This document shows, piece after piece, positions 53,056-62,535 of a DNA stretch of 64,000 nt. Under the pieces are notes generated by a model. The model was not told the DNA's origin, ran no database searches, and worked only from the letters and a program-made list of their open reading frames with translations. The DNA is from an uncultured Cryptobacterium sp. (GTDB lineage: Bacteria; Actinomycetota; Coriobacteriia; Coriobacteriales; Eggerthellaceae): assembly GCA_958410215.1 (NCBI GenBank), contig CATYOF010000012.1:1-64000 (forward strand), given 5' to 3'. A program made the position numbers and the translations under genes. Numbering within the stretch: the stretch's first letter is position 1; every line of letters begins with the position of its first letter.

Positions 53056-54645
53056 TTAGTTATGAGTAATAATGCAGGTTCCTGTGGAGAGGTTTTCATA
53101 AAACCATTTTGCATCTTTCAAGGACAAGTTGACGCATCCATGACTACCGTTAGTTTTGTACCGTGATCCGCCAAAAGAAGCTTGCCAGGTAGCATCATGC
53201 AAACCAACCGAATTCCCCACAAAAGGCATCCAGTATTCAACAGGAGTTTCGTAATCAATTTCGCCATTAGGCTTATACCCCGTCAAAGTTGATGGACTCT
53301 GCTTTCCATTAAGGTAATACACACCCGTGGGAGTTGCTCTGTCTGCCGTAGGAAGACCGGAAACAATACCGCACGAATGCAAAAGCTTGCCATCTGCATT
53401 GTAATAGCGTGCTTTCTGTTCAGACAAATCTACATCTACATACGCGCCCCAGTCACGCTTTCCAGCACCATTATATTGACCACCCGACTGCGAACAGGGA
53501 ATATCAATACTTTCAGCACCACCTTTAGACATGGTATCGTACACCGTATCCGCCAAAGAAGACGTGTCTACCTTCCAGCCATAGGTGCCACCGGAAACGG
53601 TACACTTTTTGCCATCTTCGCGCGTCCACGTACGCTTTGTGCCTACGGTATTCATACCTTCAGTAGCTTCATCCACCCACGCAGCCAAAACATCTTTATC
53701 AAGCTTTGGCTGAAAATCTTCTGGATCAATATAGAGCCACTCAGCAATAGTGGGCTTATCTATCGTGGCTGCTTTTACTGATTCGTTTAAAGTAAGGGTT
53801 ACCGCATTAGGGTACAGTTCTTCTACCTTCTGTAATGCCTGCAAAGAACGTGGATCTGCAGCGGATACTGTCGGCATAATAAAATCGTCCTGCAAAACCT
53901 CGCATTCGGTACGCATAGATTTAACGGCTTCTCCTGCTTTAGCTAGAAGTTTTTCAGCGTCAATTTGTGTGCCATACACTTCAGGAACAAGTGTGTAGGC
54001 CCCTTCATCTTCATCGTAGGCAAAATGGGCGTTTTCAGAAACAGTTTGAGATTTGTTGAATTCTTTGATTTGTTCATTCAACACATCAGCCAGTCCGGCC
54101 TCATCATAAGATGCCACTACCACATCGGAAATATCATGTGTTTGAAACACTTCAATTGGCCACAAAGCAATATCTTGTGCTTTGGTAGTATCTTCAGCAA
54201 TCTTGTGAGGATCAATGCTAATTGCAGTTTCACCCTGTTCAAAGGTATAAGAAAAACCTTCACCTTCAATGGAAAGCGAATATGTATCTGCCTGGTTTTG
54301 AATCTGAGTGGCAAGAGCATCACTTGGCTGGAATGATAAATCCTTGTCGTTCAAAACTGTATTTGGGAAGAAGTGAGACGAAAAGAACAGGGCACCGCCG
54401 CCATATACTGCAGCCAAAAGCGCAACCACCACTCCCACAATAATAAGTGCGCGTTTTTTGGCAGATTTAGAACGTGGTGCAGACACAGCACCTCCCTGTA
54501 CACCTCCCTGTGCAAAACCAACTTGGGCACCACGCGACGGAGGCGTTTGCTTTATGCCCTCCTGTTTAAAGGAAGTAGTTTTATCAACAGCAGATGAATG
54601 CTTGCCTCTATTTTGTGCGGAAGAAGAATTCTTTTTATCCCTCAT
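53056..54645 (-). CDS. L,D-transpeptidase (YkuD domain) membrane protein
   Basis: 529 aa. A 65-residue basic, low-complexity cytosolic head is followed by one membrane segment (about 67-90), then two peptidoglycan-binding-type domains (about 100-370) and a C-terminal YkuD domain with H in SVGLHDATW and the catalytic motif SHGCVNLSL. It forms 3-3 crosslinks or anchors groups in peptidoglycan outside the cell. It is monocistronic and converges with tRNA-Arg. Confidence 0.92.
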   Translation of the reverse strand: MRDKKNSSSAQNRGKHSSAVDKTTSFKQEGIKQTPPSRGAQVGFAQGGVQGGAVSAPRSKSAKKRALIIVGVVVALLAAVYGGGALFFSSHFFPNTVLNDKDLSFQPSDALATQIQNQADTYSLSIEGEGFSYTFEQGETAISIDPHKIAEDTTKAQDIALWPIEVFQTHDISDVVVASYDEAGLADVLNEQIKEFNKSQTVSENAHFAYDEDEGAYTLVPEVYGTQIDAEKLLAKAGEAVKSMRTECEVLQDDFIMPTVSAADPRSLQALQKVEELYPNAVTLTLNESVKAATIDKPTIAEWLYIDPEDFQPKLDKDVLAAWVDEATEGMNTVGTKRTWTREDGKKCTVSGGTYGWKVDTSSLADTVYDTMSKGGAESIDIPCSQSGGQYNGAGKRDWGAYVDVDLSEQKARYYNADGKLLHSCGIVSGLPTADRATPTGVYYLNGKQSPSTLTGYKPNGEIDYETPVEYWMPFVGNSVGLHDATWQASFGGSRYKTNGSHGCVNLSLKDAKWFYENLSTGTCIITHN

Positions 54646-54976
54646 AGTTGCTTTCTTTTCCGAGAAAAACCTTTTCTGAAGTAGTGTAACAAGAAACCTA
54701 TTTAGTTTACTTCTCTTGTTCCTAAAGGGCTAGAAAAACTTAGAAGTTTATTAAGATTTAAAGCAAAATGTTACAATAAACCGGCGTTGTTCGGTTTATT
54801 GAGATTTGATAGATACAGCCTCAAACTCCCATAGCCCCTGCCATCAATAACTAGTATTCAGTTTTATCGATAACCACATGCATTGTAAAAAGTTTCTAAA
54901 CTTTTACTATTAATTCGTTGCTTTTCGCAGATAAATCAAGGATTTATTTAAACCATACACAGAAAGGAAACTCCCC
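54646..54976. other. Upstream region of metQ with hairpin
   Basis: A 331-bp divergent gap. CAATAAACCG and CGGTTTATTG (54774-54783 and 54792-54801) form a perfect 10-bp hairpin. I looked for a SAM riboswitch before metQ and see none of its conserved parts. Confidence 0.5.
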
Positions 54977-55831
54977 ATGGCTCAGGTACTATCTAAGAAG
55001 ACGCTTGCTCTTGTAGGAGCGTGCCTTCTTGCAGCACTTCTTTCCCTCGTAGCTTTTACCGGCTGCTCATCAGATTCTGGCAGCCAGGAGTCTTCTGAGG
55101 ATAAAACTATTACGGTAGCTGCAAGCCCCACCCCTCATGCTGAAATTCTTAACAATGCCGTAAAGCCTATCCTTGAAAAAGAAGGCTATACCTTGGAAGT
55201 TAAGGAATTCACTGACTATGTTCAGCCTAACACGGTAACGGAAGCAGGTGAAGTTGACGCTAACTATTTTCAGCATCGTCCTTACCTTGAAAATTTCAAT
55301 GCGGAACAGGGTACTCATTTAGTAGAAGTTGCAGGCGTTCATTTTGAGCCTATGGGAATTTTCTCTTCCAACCTTAAGTCTATTGATGATGTAGCCGATG
55401 GTGCTACCGTAGCAGTTCCTAACGATGCCACCAACGAAGCTCGCGCACTTCTGCTTCTTGAACAGGAAGGCTTGATTGAAGTTGATGACGAAGCTGGCAT
55501 TAACGCAACTATCAACGACATTACCTCCAACCCCAAAGATCTTGAATTCAAAGAGCTTGAAGCTGCAAACCTTCCCAATGTTCTTCAGGATGTTGATATT
55601 GCCGTAATCAATGGCAACTATGCACTTGCCGCAGACTTCACCATGGATGACGCATTAGCAGTAGAAGCAAACGATTCCTTGGCTGCAGAAACCTATACTA
55701 ACGTTGTGGTAGTAAAAGACGGAAACCAGGATTCCGAAAAGATCAAGGCTCTTGCTGAAGCTTGCAACTCCGATGAGGTTCGCGACTACATCACCGATAA
55801 CTATCAGGGCTCTGTTGTAGCGGTATTCTAA
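54977..55831 (+). CDS. metQ: MetQ/NlpA-type methionine-binding lipoprotein
   Basis: 284 aa. The signal peptide ends in the lipobox FTGCSS; the mature part has the family features ASPTPHAEILNNAVKPIL, ANYFQHRPYL, VAVPNDATNEARALLLL and INGNYA. It delivers methionine (or a related amino acid) to a MetNI ABC importer, but neither metN nor metI is nearby, so it is an orphan. ATG 54977 has aaagga upstream. Confidence 0.92.
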   Translation: MAQVLSKKTLALVGACLLAALLSLVAFTGCSSDSGSQESSEDKTITVAASPTPHAEILNNAVKPILEKEGYTLEVKEFTDYVQPNTVTEAGEVDANYFQHRPYLENFNAEQGTHLVEVAGVHFEPMGIFSSNLKSIDDVADGATVAVPNDATNEARALLLLEQEGLIEVDDEAGINATINDITSNPKDLEFKELEAANLPNVLQDVDIAVINGNYALAADFTMDDALAVEANDSLAAETYTNVVVVKDGNQDSEKIKALAEACNSDEVRDYITDNYQGSVVAVF

Positions 55832-55857
55832 AATCTGACCACCTTAGCAAATTGAGT

Positions 55858-55887
55858 AATAAGGCACCCATGAGGGTGCCTTATTTT
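55858..55887 (+). terminator. Terminator of metQ
   Basis: A 12-bp stem (aataaggcaccc / gggtgccttatt), 4-base loop and TTTTATT. Confidence 0.88.
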
Positions 55888-55954
55888 ATTGCAAAACATT
55901 AGCTGGGACTAAAAGAAAGTCCAGTCAAAATTGCTGGGCTTTCAACCTGATATC

Positions 55955-57025
55955 CTAACGCTTATTTTCTATATGCCCAATATTCTTTAGCTCAATCGAT
56001 ATAAGACCATTGGGCGTGCTGGCAAACTCGATAAAGTCAGGATTGTTGGCATATTCGGAAGGAAATGTTATTTCAATTCCGGTATCGGTTCGAATTTTAT
56101 GGTTGCGCGTAATACGTTCTGCCGCTTTCTTTTCCACTCGAACACGCTCAGGAATTTGCTCCTCTGCTGTGCAAGCTACAAATCGCTCGCGCAAAGGTTC
56201 ATCTTCGAAAACTTCCTGTGCTAAATCAAACGGCGCAATGTCAGCTTCTTCACCCTCTTCTGCCGCATCGCATACATAAGCCTTAGCCTTTGAAAGCGCA
56301 ACGACAGGATCGGCTCCATATTCCGTTGCAACCTCTTCCACTATGCGCGACAGTTCATCAATCACTTCCTTGCTTGAGGCCTGCATAGAACACTGCAGCA
56401 AGCCATCAGGAATAAGATAGCGTTCCTCCCCCGCAATCACGCGTTTTTTATCCTGAAAAGCAACTTCCATAGAACGCATATTAATCACCGCAAACGAACT
56501 AATTTTTTGGGAAGGATTAGGCAAAATGGCATGATGGCGTTCAATTTCATTGCAAGGTTGTCCATCATCGCCATAGGCAATGGAATGCATAAACGCCTGA
56601 CGGCTTTCCAGCAGGAAAATTCCAAAGTAGCGATTCACGCGACCTTCGAACGATGCGGTAACCGCCTCTTCGTCGGAACTACCTCCCTGCAACTGTTCTT
56701 CCTCTTCGAAATCAACCACTAAAAGGTCGGTCGATTCGGATTTAGACATACGCCCTAATTCGGTAGAGATAAATTCCGCAATTTGTACCGATAAGTCTAT
56801 AAAGTTACGCTGTCCCGCAAAGTAAGCCTGTAACTCAGTCGCAAACATGCTATCGGGCGCAAATTCACCGCGTTTGTTGTCAATATTTCCAAATGCCTTT
56901 TTAACATGTTTGGATACATATCCCTTAATCAGACGGCTCTCAAGATCAAGCTCTCCCTGAGAAAACACATTCACACACGACGTGAAATCAAAAACGTGCA
57001 AAATAGCATGATTGATGCGAAGCAT
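55955..57025 (-). CDS. Nucleoid-associated protein (NdpA/YejK family)
   Basis: 356 aa from ATG 57025 (aaagga 6 bases upstream). The NA37/YejK fold is recognised by INHAILHVFD, GYFGIFLLE-like RYFGIFLLESRQAF, a central nucleic-acid-binding region, and a C-terminal ITFPSEYANNPDFIEF. Family members coat or bind chromosomal DNA; the role in Gram-positives is little studied. A Glu-rich stretch (VDFEEEEQ, near 110) looks like a flexible insert. Confidence 0.82.
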   Translation of the reverse strand: MLRINHAILHVFDFTSCVNVFSQGELDLESRLIKGYVSKHVKKAFGNIDNKRGEFAPDSMFATELQAYFAGQRNFIDLSVQIAEFISTELGRMSKSESTDLLVVDFEEEEQLQGGSSDEEAVTASFEGRVNRYFGIFLLESRQAFMHSIAYGDDGQPCNEIERHHAILPNPSQKISSFAVINMRSMEVAFQDKKRVIAGEERYLIPDGLLQCSMQASSKEVIDELSRIVEEVATEYGADPVVALSKAKAYVCDAAEEGEEADIAPFDLAQEVFEDEPLRERFVACTAEEQIPERVRVEKKAAERITRNHKIRTDTGIEITFPSEYANNPDFIEFASTPNGLISIELKNIGHIENKR

Positions 57026-57221
57026 ACGTATCCTTTCGAAATAACAGCAGGAATTACCATACACCAAGACCTATCAAGGGTGAACTTCCGTTTTAATTTT
57101 CCTACTACAATTTACTACCGTTGCCATTCCCCAACTAGACCTATCCCTCCTGTTGTCAGTTGACAACCTAAGCCATTCTAACGTTATCAGCCGGAAATCC
57201 AAGTTATACCAATCTCAACAT

Positions 57222-57249
57222 TTGACAGCCCGAAGTAAGCGAGTAGAAT
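57222..57249 (+). promoter_or_regulatory. Promoter of ssrA
   Basis: Consensus TTGACA (57222-57227), 16 bases, TAGAAT (57244-57249). The predicted start is about 65 bp before the mature tmRNA, leaving a 5' leader for RNase P removal. Confidence 0.75.
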
Positions 57250-57320
57250 AAATCTTCCACAACGCACTTTTACAAGGGAATAGTTGTTTTTCTAACAGCA
57301 ATTTCCCATTGATTTTCAAT

Positions 57321-57691
57321 GGGGGCGACTGGTTTCGACATGGTAAGTCGGATTCGAGGAGCAGGTCGTGGTCTCCTCGCCACGTTAAACAGGGGTAAAG
57401 TCAAGTTAATTGGCAAAACTAATACTCAGAGCGCTCCTGCGCTCGCCATGGCTGCTTAATTAATGCCTGGCTGTCAACCTGGTGAATTTCCCCGCCACTG
57501 GGAAGGCATTATCTTAGGGGAACGCTCTTTGGCACGTAGCTGGTATGGCCAAAGCTAAGATTGAACCCGCTAGAATACTCTGTGGCCTGTCGGTGGGCTT
57601 GGATTATTCGAAACTTAAACATCGACTAAGCTTGTAGTGCCTTGCTGATGATTTAGTATGGACCGGAGTTCGATTCTCCGCGCCTCCACCA
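57321..57691 (+). ncRNA. ssrA: Transfer-messenger RNA (tmRNA)
   Basis: One-piece tmRNA of 371 nt. The 5' end GGGGGCGACTGGTTTCGACA and the 3' end TTCGATTCTCCGCGCCTCC with encoded ACCA form the tRNA-like part. The tag frame reads from GGC 57412 to TAA 57457-57459: GKTNTQSAPALAMAA. It rescues ribosomes on broken mRNAs and marks their products for proteolysis. Its tag ends AMAA rather than the common ALAA. Confidence 0.96.
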
Positions 57692-57749
57692 GAGTAGGAA
57701 GCGTCGAACTTTTCTCAAAAATCGATTCGCCGCTTTACTTATATTATTA

Positions 57750-57775
57750 GGGACATCCAATGGATGTCCCTTTTT
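57750..57775 (+). terminator. Terminator of ssrA
   Basis: gggacatcc / ggatgtccc with a 3-base loop and five T. Confidence 0.9.
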
Positions 57776-57813
57776 ATGTCTATTTTTGATTGTTTGCGAA
57801 AACAATAATCGCT

Positions 57814-58596
57814 CTAGGCAAAATCAAATGAAATATAAGCAAGTCCCTTTTCGAGCGAATTGCCGCCAGCATCTTTTGCGTAGGTCCATTCATAAACAGA
57901 ACCGCCTTCATACGTTAAACCAGACCCCTCTTCGGCCTTTGGATCGTTAAATATTTCTTCTACTTCATCGATAGGATACGTGTTATAGCCAAACACTTCC
58001 GCAATCATTTCTGAAGCGCCCACTGCATCCTCAGCGTCAACACAATACAATCCCATGGAACCATACATACCAGTTGCAGGCATTACTTGAATTGAAAGGA
58101 AATCACCGCCATAACGATCATCTACGGCATCAGCATCTTTAAAGTAGTAGCGCCAACCGCCCCCATCTTCGAGTATCTCAATGAATTCAAGACCTAGATC
58201 GTACTTTGCATTGATGCGATCAACCAAATCTTGAATTTCTGGCGTTGGGGCTTGCCAGTCATCAATTGCGGAAGTATCGAATGTTCTATATCCGTTAGTA
58301 GCTGAAGAACGCCAGTCGGGATCAATCGTGCCATATCCTGAAGAGGAACTAGACGTAGAGCTAGAGTTTGCAGAAAAACCCGCTTCATCGTCACGAGACG
58401 TATCATCATCAAGCATAGCATCGTTTTCGTATGTTTCTTCCTCATCTGTATAAGAAGAATCAGAACTAGAAGATGAGCTGCTTTTCCCAGAAGAAGCACC
58501 AGAAGTTAAAGCTCCTGTACAACCACTAAGACCAGCTATTAAAAACAACGCAACAAAAAGAACAAGCAGTGGTTCTATAAGCTTTGTTTTAATCAT
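57814..58596 (-). CDS. Ser-rich lipoprotein of unknown function
   Basis: 260 aa. The signal peptide (LLVLFVALFLIAGLSGC) ends in a lipobox. Residues 27-95 are a disordered Ser/Asp/Glu linker with runs of serine. The C-terminal 160 residues look folded (EIQDLVDRINAKYDLGLEF, GGGWRYYFKDADAVDD) with no family I recognise. ATG 58596 has aaaagga upstream. It is probably exposed on the cell surface and is monocistronic. Confidence 0.75.
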   Translation of the reverse strand: MIKTKLIEPLLVLFVALFLIAGLSGCTGALTSGASSGKSSSSSSSDSSYTDEEETYENDAMLDDDTSRDDEAGFSANSSSTSSSSSGYGTIDPDWRSSATNGYRTFDTSAIDDWQAPTPEIQDLVDRINAKYDLGLEFIEILEDGGGWRYYFKDADAVDDRYGGDFLSIQVMPATGMYGSMGLYCVDAEDAVGASEMIAEVFGYNTYPIDEVEEIFNDPKAEEGSGLTYEGGSVYEWTYAKDAGGNSLEKGLAYISFDFA

Positions 58597-58793
58597 TGAA
58601 TGTCCTTTTCCGCTGCAGTAAACCTAAACTTATTAGAACAATTTAACGTATTTAACAATGGAATTACATGCCCTTTTGTAATGATTTATCGCAACGAGTA
58701 GCTCAGAAAACTTGATGTAAGAATCACCGTTATTCGTTACCCGCAATAGAACAAAACTAATATCCGCAATGAAACAAACTAAATAGGTGAAGC

Positions 58794-59585
58794 ATGTCTC
58801 TCTTTTATCTCCCAGGTTGCAAATTCACAAAATACAACCCTACCGCAAGCGACAAACTTGCTTACTTTTGCGAATCTTACTTAGACGCTCAAGTATTGGG
58901 ATGTTGCAGTAAAGATTTCAATGCACCAAAACCTGGCGATACGGTTTTGTATGTCTGCCCCACCTGTGCACTAATCATGAAGGAATCAAATCCCTCTGCA
59001 AAACTTAAAAGCGTCTACGAAGCCGTACTTGAATATGAAGAACTACTTAAAAGAACAGTTGGTCACACTAACAAAGTTGGTAACAACACATTGAACAACG
59101 CAACCAGCAACGCCATTCAAACTAAACCATCTTTTCACTGGATAGACTTAAAAAAGAAAGCAATAACTATACAGGACTGTTGGCGATCAAGAACAGACCT
59201 TGACCTTCAGTTGGCTATTCGCAAAGTTTTATTCAAAATGAACACAACCATCGTTGAATTAGATAGCAATTTCGATAAAGCAGATTTCTGCGGTTTAAGT
59301 CTTTTAAAAGAACCTTCTCCGCGTTATGAATGGCTTGCACCCAATCTCTTTCATGATCCGATATTCAAGCCACAGGAACCCGACGAGCAAATCCAATTAC
59401 TCAGCAATCATGCTCAGCAATACACAACTTCTACCATAGGCTGCTATTGCACTGGTTGCATTGAAGGTATAGATAGAATGAATGCTATCTTTTCTTCTGG
59501 AGAAACTAACAAAAGCAACGCCAAAAGACTTGAACCTATCCATATAGCAAGTCTCTTGGCACAGTCAATTGAACTTTCGAATTGA
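58794..59585 (+). CDS. Cys-rich protein resembling heterodisulfide reductase CCG domains
   Basis: 263 aa. It opens with YLPGCKF, then LGCCSKD and VCPTCAL in the first 60 residues, and has GCYCTGCIEGID near 217-228. This spacing resembles the cysteine-rich CCG modules of HdrB-type proteins, which bind unusual Fe-S clusters, but the second module is incomplete. No membrane segment. The 3' end overlaps a 13-bp tandem repeat whose second copy supplies the stop codon. ATG 58794 has aggtg upstream. Function unknown. Confidence 0.65.
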   Translation: MSLFYLPGCKFTKYNPTASDKLAYFCESYLDAQVLGCCSKDFNAPKPGDTVLYVCPTCALIMKESNPSAKLKSVYEAVLEYEELLKRTVGHTNKVGNNTLNNATSNAIQTKPSFHWIDLKKKAITIQDCWRSRTDLDLQLAIRKVLFKMNTTIVELDSNFDKADFCGLSLLKEPSPRYEWLAPNLFHDPIFKPQEPDEQIQLLSNHAQQYTTSTIGCYCTGCIEGIDRMNAIFSSGETNKSNAKRLEPIHIASLLAQSIELSN

Positions 59586-59592
59586 ACTTTCG
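59567..59592. repeat. 13-bp tandem duplication AATTGAACTTTCG
   Basis: Two exact copies (59567-59579 and 59580-59592) at the 3' end of the Cys-rich gene; the TGA stop lies within the second copy. The core AATTGAACTTT equals the operator-like motif at 2310 and 2393. Confidence 0.8.
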
Positions 59593-59682
59593 TAGCCTAC
59601 TTGCAAAATTGAGGCCAGATGAAGTTTGATCATTATTACGGTTATTCTCTTCATCCAAAAAACAAACCAAGGAAGCGAAAAA

Positions 59683-59719
59683 AAAAGAAAAAGTGCTGGC
59701 CAATTAATGACCAGCACTT
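59683..59719 (-). terminator. Terminator of ppdK
   Basis: On the minus strand AAGTGCTGG pairs with CCAGCACTT and is followed by a long T-rich tract (TTTTTCTTTTTTTTT). Confidence 0.88.
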
Positions 59720-59778
59720 CCATTTAACAAATCAGACTTTACGAGACGCTATGAAACGTTACGAAAACCTGATGAAAA

Positions 59779-62499
59779 CTACTTGTCAGCCAATGCAGCC
59801 TGAGCAGCAGCCAAACGTGCCAAAGGTACACGATAAGGAGAGCAGCTTACATAATCCAGACCGATGCCGTAGAAGGTCTTAACAGAATCAGGATCGCCAC
59901 CATGTTCGCCGCAAACACCGCAAACAATGTCGGGGTTACCCTGGTGACCAAGCTCAACACCCATCTTAACCAGCTTAGCAACACCAGGATCGACGGTTGC
60001 GAAGGGGTTATAAGGCAAGATGCGCTCTGCCAAGTACTGAGGAATAAATTCAGCCTCAACGTCGTCACGAGAGAAGCCAAACGTTGTCTGGGTAAGGTCA
60101 TTGGTACCGAAGCTGAAGAAGTCTGCCTGAGTTGCAATTTCATCAGCAGTTACTGCAGCACGAGGAAGCTCGATCATGGTACCTACCGGAATCTCAAGTT
60201 CAACACCCTGTTCTTCAGCAACTTCAGCAATAACACGCTCTGCAAGTTCACGAAGCTTAGCAAGTTCAGGAACAACAGAAACCAAAGGAATCATAATTTC
60301 AGGCTTAGGATCAAGACCTTCCTTCTTCAACTGAGCAGCCGCAGTTGCGATTGCGCGAACCTGCATTTCAGGAAGGATAGGGAACTTGATAGCCAAACGG
60401 CAACCACGAAGACCAAGCATGGGGTTAGCCTCAGAGAAGCCATCGATCTGTTCCATAAGCTTGCGCTTCTTTTCGATGACATCAGGATCGCCACCAGATG
60501 CTTCCAAGCGAGCAATCTCAACATCTAATGTACGAGCGCTTTCTAGGAACTCATGCAGTGGTGGGTCAAGCAAACGAACGATAACAGGATAGCCGTCCAT
60601 TGCCTTAAACATACCCAAGAAGTCGCCCGTCTGAGCCTTAAACAAATCATCAACAGCCTTTTCGCGAACTGCTTCATCTTCATTAAGAATGAAGGTCTGG
60701 ATGATCTGCTTACGATCGCCCAAGAACATATGCTCGGTACGGCAAAGACCAATACCCTGAGCACCAAACTTGCGAGCTGTTGCGGCATCTTCTGGGTTAT
60801 CAGCATTAGCGCGAACACCCATGGTACGGAATTCGTCTGCCCATTCAAGAATGGTATCCAGATCGCCAGCCATTTCAGGCTCAACAAGCTCTACAGCGCC
60901 AAGAACAACAATACCGGTGGTACCGTCCAAGGAAATCATGTCGCCTTCCTTGATAACAATATCGGTACCAGAAATTGCTGCCTGCTTTGCTTCAGCGTCA
61001 ATCTTTAAGGTATCAACACCGCAAACACAAGGAGCACCCATACCACGAGCAATAACAGCAGCGTGAGAAGTCTTACCACCGTGAGAAGTCAAAATACCTT
61101 CAGCAGCAATCATGCCTGCCAAGTCATCTGGAGTGGTTTCCCAACGTACCAAAACCGTCTTGCGACCTTCCTTGGCAGCTTCAACAGCAGCCTCAGAAGA
61201 GAACACTGCCTCGCCTACTGCAGCACCAGGAGAAGCATTCAGGCCCTTAGCTACTACATCGTAGTCAGCCTTGGTGTCGAACTGAGGATGGAGCAGCTGA
61301 TCAAGCTGTTCAGGATCAACACGCTGCACTGCCTCTTCCTTAGTAATGAGGCCTTCCTTTTCCATCTCAATAGCAATGTGAAGTGCAGCCTGTGCGGTAC
61401 GCTTACCAACGCGAGTCTGAAGCATCCAAAGCTTGCCCTGTTCGATAGTGAACTCAATGTCGCACATATCACGGAAGTGGTTTTCAAGAATGGTGAATAC
61501 TTCTTCAAGTTCACGACCAGCTTCTTCAAGACCTTCAACATGCTTAAGGTCAGAAATAGGGCTGGTATTACGAATACCAGCAACTACGTCTTCGCCCTGA
61601 GCATTTACCAGGTAGTCACCGTAGAATTCTTTTTCACCAGTAGCAGGGTTACGGGTAAAGGCAACACCTGTTGCAGACGTATTGCCCTTGTTACCAAAGA
61701 TCATCGACTGAACATTAACCGCAGTGCCAAGATCATCAGAAATCTTGTTCTGCTTACGATAAAGAATGGCGCGTGGATTATTCCAAGAACCAAATACTGC
61801 TTCAATTGCTAAACGAAGCTGTACATCAGGATCCTGAGGGAACTGCACCTTGCCATCAACCACCAAAGAAGGATATTCATCAGCGCTTACATTGTCGGTG
61901 AAGATACCCTTGAACACCTCTACAAGCTGTTCAAGATCTTCCGCGTTCAAATCGGTGTCAGATTCTACGCCACGTTCGCGCTTCATGATGTTGATAGCAT
62001 TTTCAAACAGATCACCATCAAGACCCATTACCACGTTGGAGAACATTTGAATAAAGCGACGATAAGAGTCCCATGCAAAGCGAGGATTTTCCGTCTGCTT
62101 AATTAAGCCGTGGATGGATTTGTCGTTAAGACCCAAGTTCAATACGGTGTCCATCATGCCAGGCATTGACATTGGTGCGCCGGAGCGAACAGATACCAGC
62201 AGTGGATCTTCAGGATCGCCAATCTTCTTGCCGATACGAGCTTCAAGATCTTCACGATACTCTTCGATAGTGTCCAGAACTCCCTCAGGCCAGGTGTTGT
62301 TGGAGTTTGCATACTCCATGCAAGTCTGGCAAGAAATAGTGAATCCGGGAGGGACAGGAAGGCCGATGATTGCCATTTCAGCAAGGTTTGCGCCCTTACC
62401 ACCAAGAATGGCCTTCATGTTGGTGTTGCCTTCAGTAACGTTCTTACCATTTGCGTCCTTACCGAAAGCATAGACGCGCTTTACTTGGTCAGTCACCAT
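59779..62499 (-). CDS. ppdK: Pyruvate, phosphate dikinase
   Basis: 906 aa, full length. It interconverts pyruvate + ATP + Pi with PEP + AMP + PPi. An ATP-grasp domain starts with GGKGANLAEMAIIGLPVPPG, the swivelling phosphohistidine domain has GILTSHGGKTSHAAVIARG, and the TIM-barrel PEP domain holds GIGLCRTEHMF, SFGTNDLTQTTFGFSRDD and the catalytic Cys in CGVCGEHGG. ATG 62499 follows aaggag. The regulator gene lies 36 bp upstream in the same direction, so the pair is an operon. Confidence 0.97.
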   Translation of the reverse strand: MVTDQVKRVYAFGKDANGKNVTEGNTNMKAILGGKGANLAEMAIIGLPVPPGFTISCQTCMEYANSNNTWPEGVLDTIEEYREDLEARIGKKIGDPEDPLLVSVRSGAPMSMPGMMDTVLNLGLNDKSIHGLIKQTENPRFAWDSYRRFIQMFSNVVMGLDGDLFENAINIMKRERGVESDTDLNAEDLEQLVEVFKGIFTDNVSADEYPSLVVDGKVQFPQDPDVQLRLAIEAVFGSWNNPRAILYRKQNKISDDLGTAVNVQSMIFGNKGNTSATGVAFTRNPATGEKEFYGDYLVNAQGEDVVAGIRNTSPISDLKHVEGLEEAGRELEEVFTILENHFRDMCDIEFTIEQGKLWMLQTRVGKRTAQAALHIAIEMEKEGLITKEEAVQRVDPEQLDQLLHPQFDTKADYDVVAKGLNASPGAAVGEAVFSSEAAVEAAKEGRKTVLVRWETTPDDLAGMIAAEGILTSHGGKTSHAAVIARGMGAPCVCGVDTLKIDAEAKQAAISGTDIVIKEGDMISLDGTTGIVVLGAVELVEPEMAGDLDTILEWADEFRTMGVRANADNPEDAATARKFGAQGIGLCRTEHMFLGDRKQIIQTFILNEDEAVREKAVDDLFKAQTGDFLGMFKAMDGYPVIVRLLDPPLHEFLESARTLDVEIARLEASGGDPDVIEKKRKLMEQIDGFSEANPMLGLRGCRLAIKFPILPEMQVRAIATAAAQLKKEGLDPKPEIMIPLVSVVPELAKLRELAERVIAEVAEEQGVELEIPVGTMIELPRAAVTADEIATQADFFSFGTNDLTQTTFGFSRDDVEAEFIPQYLAERILPYNPFATVDPGVAKLVKMGVELGHQGNPDIVCGVCGEHGGDPDSVKTFYGIGLDYVSCSPYRVPLARLAAAQAALADK

Positions 62500-62535
62500 G
62501 TTCTCCTTAGATTAAACTTTTCTTCTTCACGCACA

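Noticed and set aside
54781..54976. Possible SAM riboswitch before metQ
   Set aside because: The conserved core stems and joining sequences of SAM-I are not visible; only a simple hairpin is present.
61063..61812. 249-codon open frame antisense to ppdK
   Set aside because: It lies wholly inside ppdK, opposite a highly conserved enzyme; no start signal and no family.
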